A DNA stretch of 64,000 nt from contig CAUJNA010003247.1 in the NCBI GenBank assembly GCA_963377175.1, positions 100,001 to 164,000 of the forward strand. The letters are read 5' to 3'. Under the pieces are notes generated by a model. The model was not told the origin of the DNA. It made no database searches and was given only the letters and a program-made list of their open reading frames with translations. Positions 62,906-64,000 of the stretch are shown piece after piece. Numbering within the stretch: the first letter of the stretch is position 1; each line of letters begins with the position of its first letter. Origin of the DNA: Effrenium voratum (taxonomy: Eukaryota > Sar > Dinophyceae > Suessiales > Symbiodiniaceae). A program made the position numbers and the translations under genes.

Positions 62906-63083
62906 GGACCTCCCAAAAATCCGCGAATTCAAAGAAGGCGCTGAAACTACCAGGCGATTTCTGAGGGGATGTGTTGATGGCAACCCTGGGCTCAAAGAAT
63001 TATTCCGCCGCTTGGAACTGGAGCGAAAGGGACCCGTTGCGCAGCGAAGGATCCCTCTGAATTTGCCGGAGCAGGCTGACTAG
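62906..63083 (+). CDS. Exon with strong coding signal, unknown protein
   Basis: Opens after a good acceptor (TTTATTTTCAG/G) and has 58 codons to a TAG at 63,081. Charged, helix-like sequence: K-I-R-E-F-K-E-G-A-E-T-T-R-R-F-L-R-G, then L-K-E-L-F-R-R-L-E-L-E-R-K-G. A GC donor (GAGCAG/GCTGAC at 63,074) just before the stop offers an alternative end. The other strand is closed. It looks like an internal or terminal exon of a predominantly helical protein; I do not recognise the family. Confidence 0.5.
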
Positions 63084-63095
63084 TCTGTTTTCTGG

Positions 63096-63335
63096 TTGCA
63101 ACGCATCAAACCGGGCACTCGAAAGGTGGTACTTGCTGAGTTCGTCGCTTCATTTCGGGCTGGGGATCAGGCTTGCGTCAACACCCGAAAGACTAAGACC
63201 AAGTTTAATAAAACCACCGCATCTGCAATTGATACTATAATTCTCAAAACCGAATCAAGTAAGCAAGCAAAAACCTTTGTCATGGCGTTCGCTCGTTGTA
63301 CCCCCGAATCGGTGGGCTCGCTATTTACCAAATAA
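63096..63335 (+). CDS. Open frame next to the helical exon, unknown
   Basis: Seventy-nine codons without ATG start (F-V-A-S-F-R-A-G-D-Q-A-C-V-N-T-R-K-T-K, Lys/Thr/Ala-rich) ending TAA. It is in a different frame from the exon 22 bp upstream and has no acceptor at its start, so it may be a diverged exon or chance. Confidence 0.3.
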   Translation: MQRIKPGTRKVVLAEFVASFRAGDQACVNTRKTKTKFNKTTASAIDTIILKTESSKQAKTFVMAFARCTPESVGSLFTK

Positions 63336-63528
63336 ATCGCAGCATGCAAACGCGGCGCTGCCATTGCGACGCGACCCGTGCGGATCTGAGTCTGCCGCCC
63401 TGACTGAGGTACAGCAGGCATCTGGCGAGGTGAAAGACTGACTTCCGAACGAGTGGATGGGCAAAGAAACGACCACGCACTGTCCGTTTCTGACTGAGTT
63501 GGTCCAAACCCACAAACCACCCTGGAAG

Positions 63529-63625
63529 TAGGACCCCAGCAAAGAAATATCATTTTTGACTGGTTAGTGGAAAACAAAGGGACCCCAAAAAAGCCAAAAA
63601 AACAAACAAAAAGGGGAGCTAATTC
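63529..63625. repeat. Inverted-repeat element, family M copy 2
   Basis: TAGGACCCCAGCAAAGAAA at the left and AAGGGGAGCTAATTC at the right; the interior GTGGAAAACAAAGGGACCCC is identical to copy 1. Confidence 0.65.
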
Positions 63626-63716
63626 TTTGGAAGAAAACATTCCGTGAGCTCCTGGAGTGAGAAGAAATGCTTCAGCCTGAACGGGGCTGAGTGGCCTAAG
63701 GAGAGCTTGACTCTGA

Positions 63717-63902
63717 GTGCTCAACGGGGCTGTCCTTGCACACAAGAGCTTGCACACAAGAGCTTGCACACAAGAGGAGATTGAACAGGTCAAAACAAGT
63801 CGCCCAAAGGGGACGCCGGTGTCTCTTGAGGGTGAGGCCGATATTTTTCTGAGAATGCTAATTGAAGGGCCCTCAGCTCTGCAACCGCAAGCCTCTCTTT
63901 GA
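63717..63902 (+). CDS. Possible exon after a short tandem repeat
   Basis: Plus frame E-E-I-E-Q-V-K-T-S-R-P-K-G-T-P then E-A-D-I-F-L-R-M-L-I-E-G-P, ending TGA. The minus strand is open too (A-L-K-E-R-L-A-V-A-E-L-R-A-L). I lean to plus because of the stop position, at low confidence. Confidence 0.3.
   Translation: MLNGAVLAHKSLHTRACTQEEIEQVKTSRPKGTPVSLEGEADIFLRMLIEGPSALQPQASL
63731..63775. repeat. Three tandem 15-bp units
   Basis: CTTGCACACAAGAG repeated three times with period 15. Within the possible exon at 63,717, where it would add whole codons. Confidence 0.85.
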
Positions 63903-64000
63903 GCGCTCTCAAGACAAAAGCCCCAACACCATCAACGCTGAACCCTAGACCCCAAGCCACCCACAGGATCTCCACATGTGCAACTATTCCCAAAACTCAT

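Overview
This window looks like nuclear DNA of a eukaryote with a repeat-dense, intron-rich genome. No bacterial gene organisation is visible: there are no operons, no ribosome-binding sites and no reading frame above about 330 codons outside simple repeats. A dinoflagellate (Suessiales or Symbiodiniaceae type) is my best guess, held at moderate-to-low confidence. The reasons are short GC-rich exon-like islands between AT-richer repeats, apparent GC-AG and GA-AG splice borders beside GT-AG, two sets of Mei2-like RRM fragments, many short inverted-repeat elements that behave like introners, and a degenerate TTTAGGG tract. The species could not be identified.

Region 1-24 kb is a mosaic of exon-like islands and 80-150 bp elements with terminal inverted repeats (families A-R here, my own labels). 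Where gene models can be tested, these elements sit exactly where introns are needed. At 5.38-5.50 kb a D-family element lies between two copies of an 11-bp direct repeat containing AG/GT. Splicing at those sites restores the uninterrupted sequence and joins two open frames. On the minus strand, four phase-compatible exons run from 2,513 to 1,848 with elements D1 and R1 as two of the introns. A minus-strand Mei2-like RRM gene runs from 22.78 to 21.62 kb. A second broken pair of RRM half-domains lies at 14.1 and 9.9 kb.

Region 24-30.5 kb differs in texture. It holds a diverged head-to-head inverted duplication about 4 kb long (about 25.2-29.2 kb). Its arms carry a degenerate 50-57 bp minisatellite, and remnants of the same coding sequence lie at both outer ends. 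A 12-bp purine minisatellite and trinucleotide arrays follow. Region 30.5-41 kb returns to exon islands with inverted-repeat elements, and includes a G-quadruplex-like tract (34.5 kb) and a degenerate interstitial telomere-like tract (37.2-37.4 kb).

Region 41-60 kb is an irregular tandem array of a unit of roughly 0.5-1.5 kb. Fourteen copies of a GC-rich block in it encode, on the minus strand, a short Met/Gln-rich peptide. Several size differences between copies are multiples of three, which suggests a duplicated exon. Minisatellites (52 kb) and degenerate GATA repeats (56-57 kb) interrupt the array. Region 60-64 kb has a few exon-like islands and an 0.8-kb (TG)n compound microsatellite.

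Exon borders come from frame, splice-site and phase reasoning only; no transcript evidence was available. Names of repeat families are local to this annotation.
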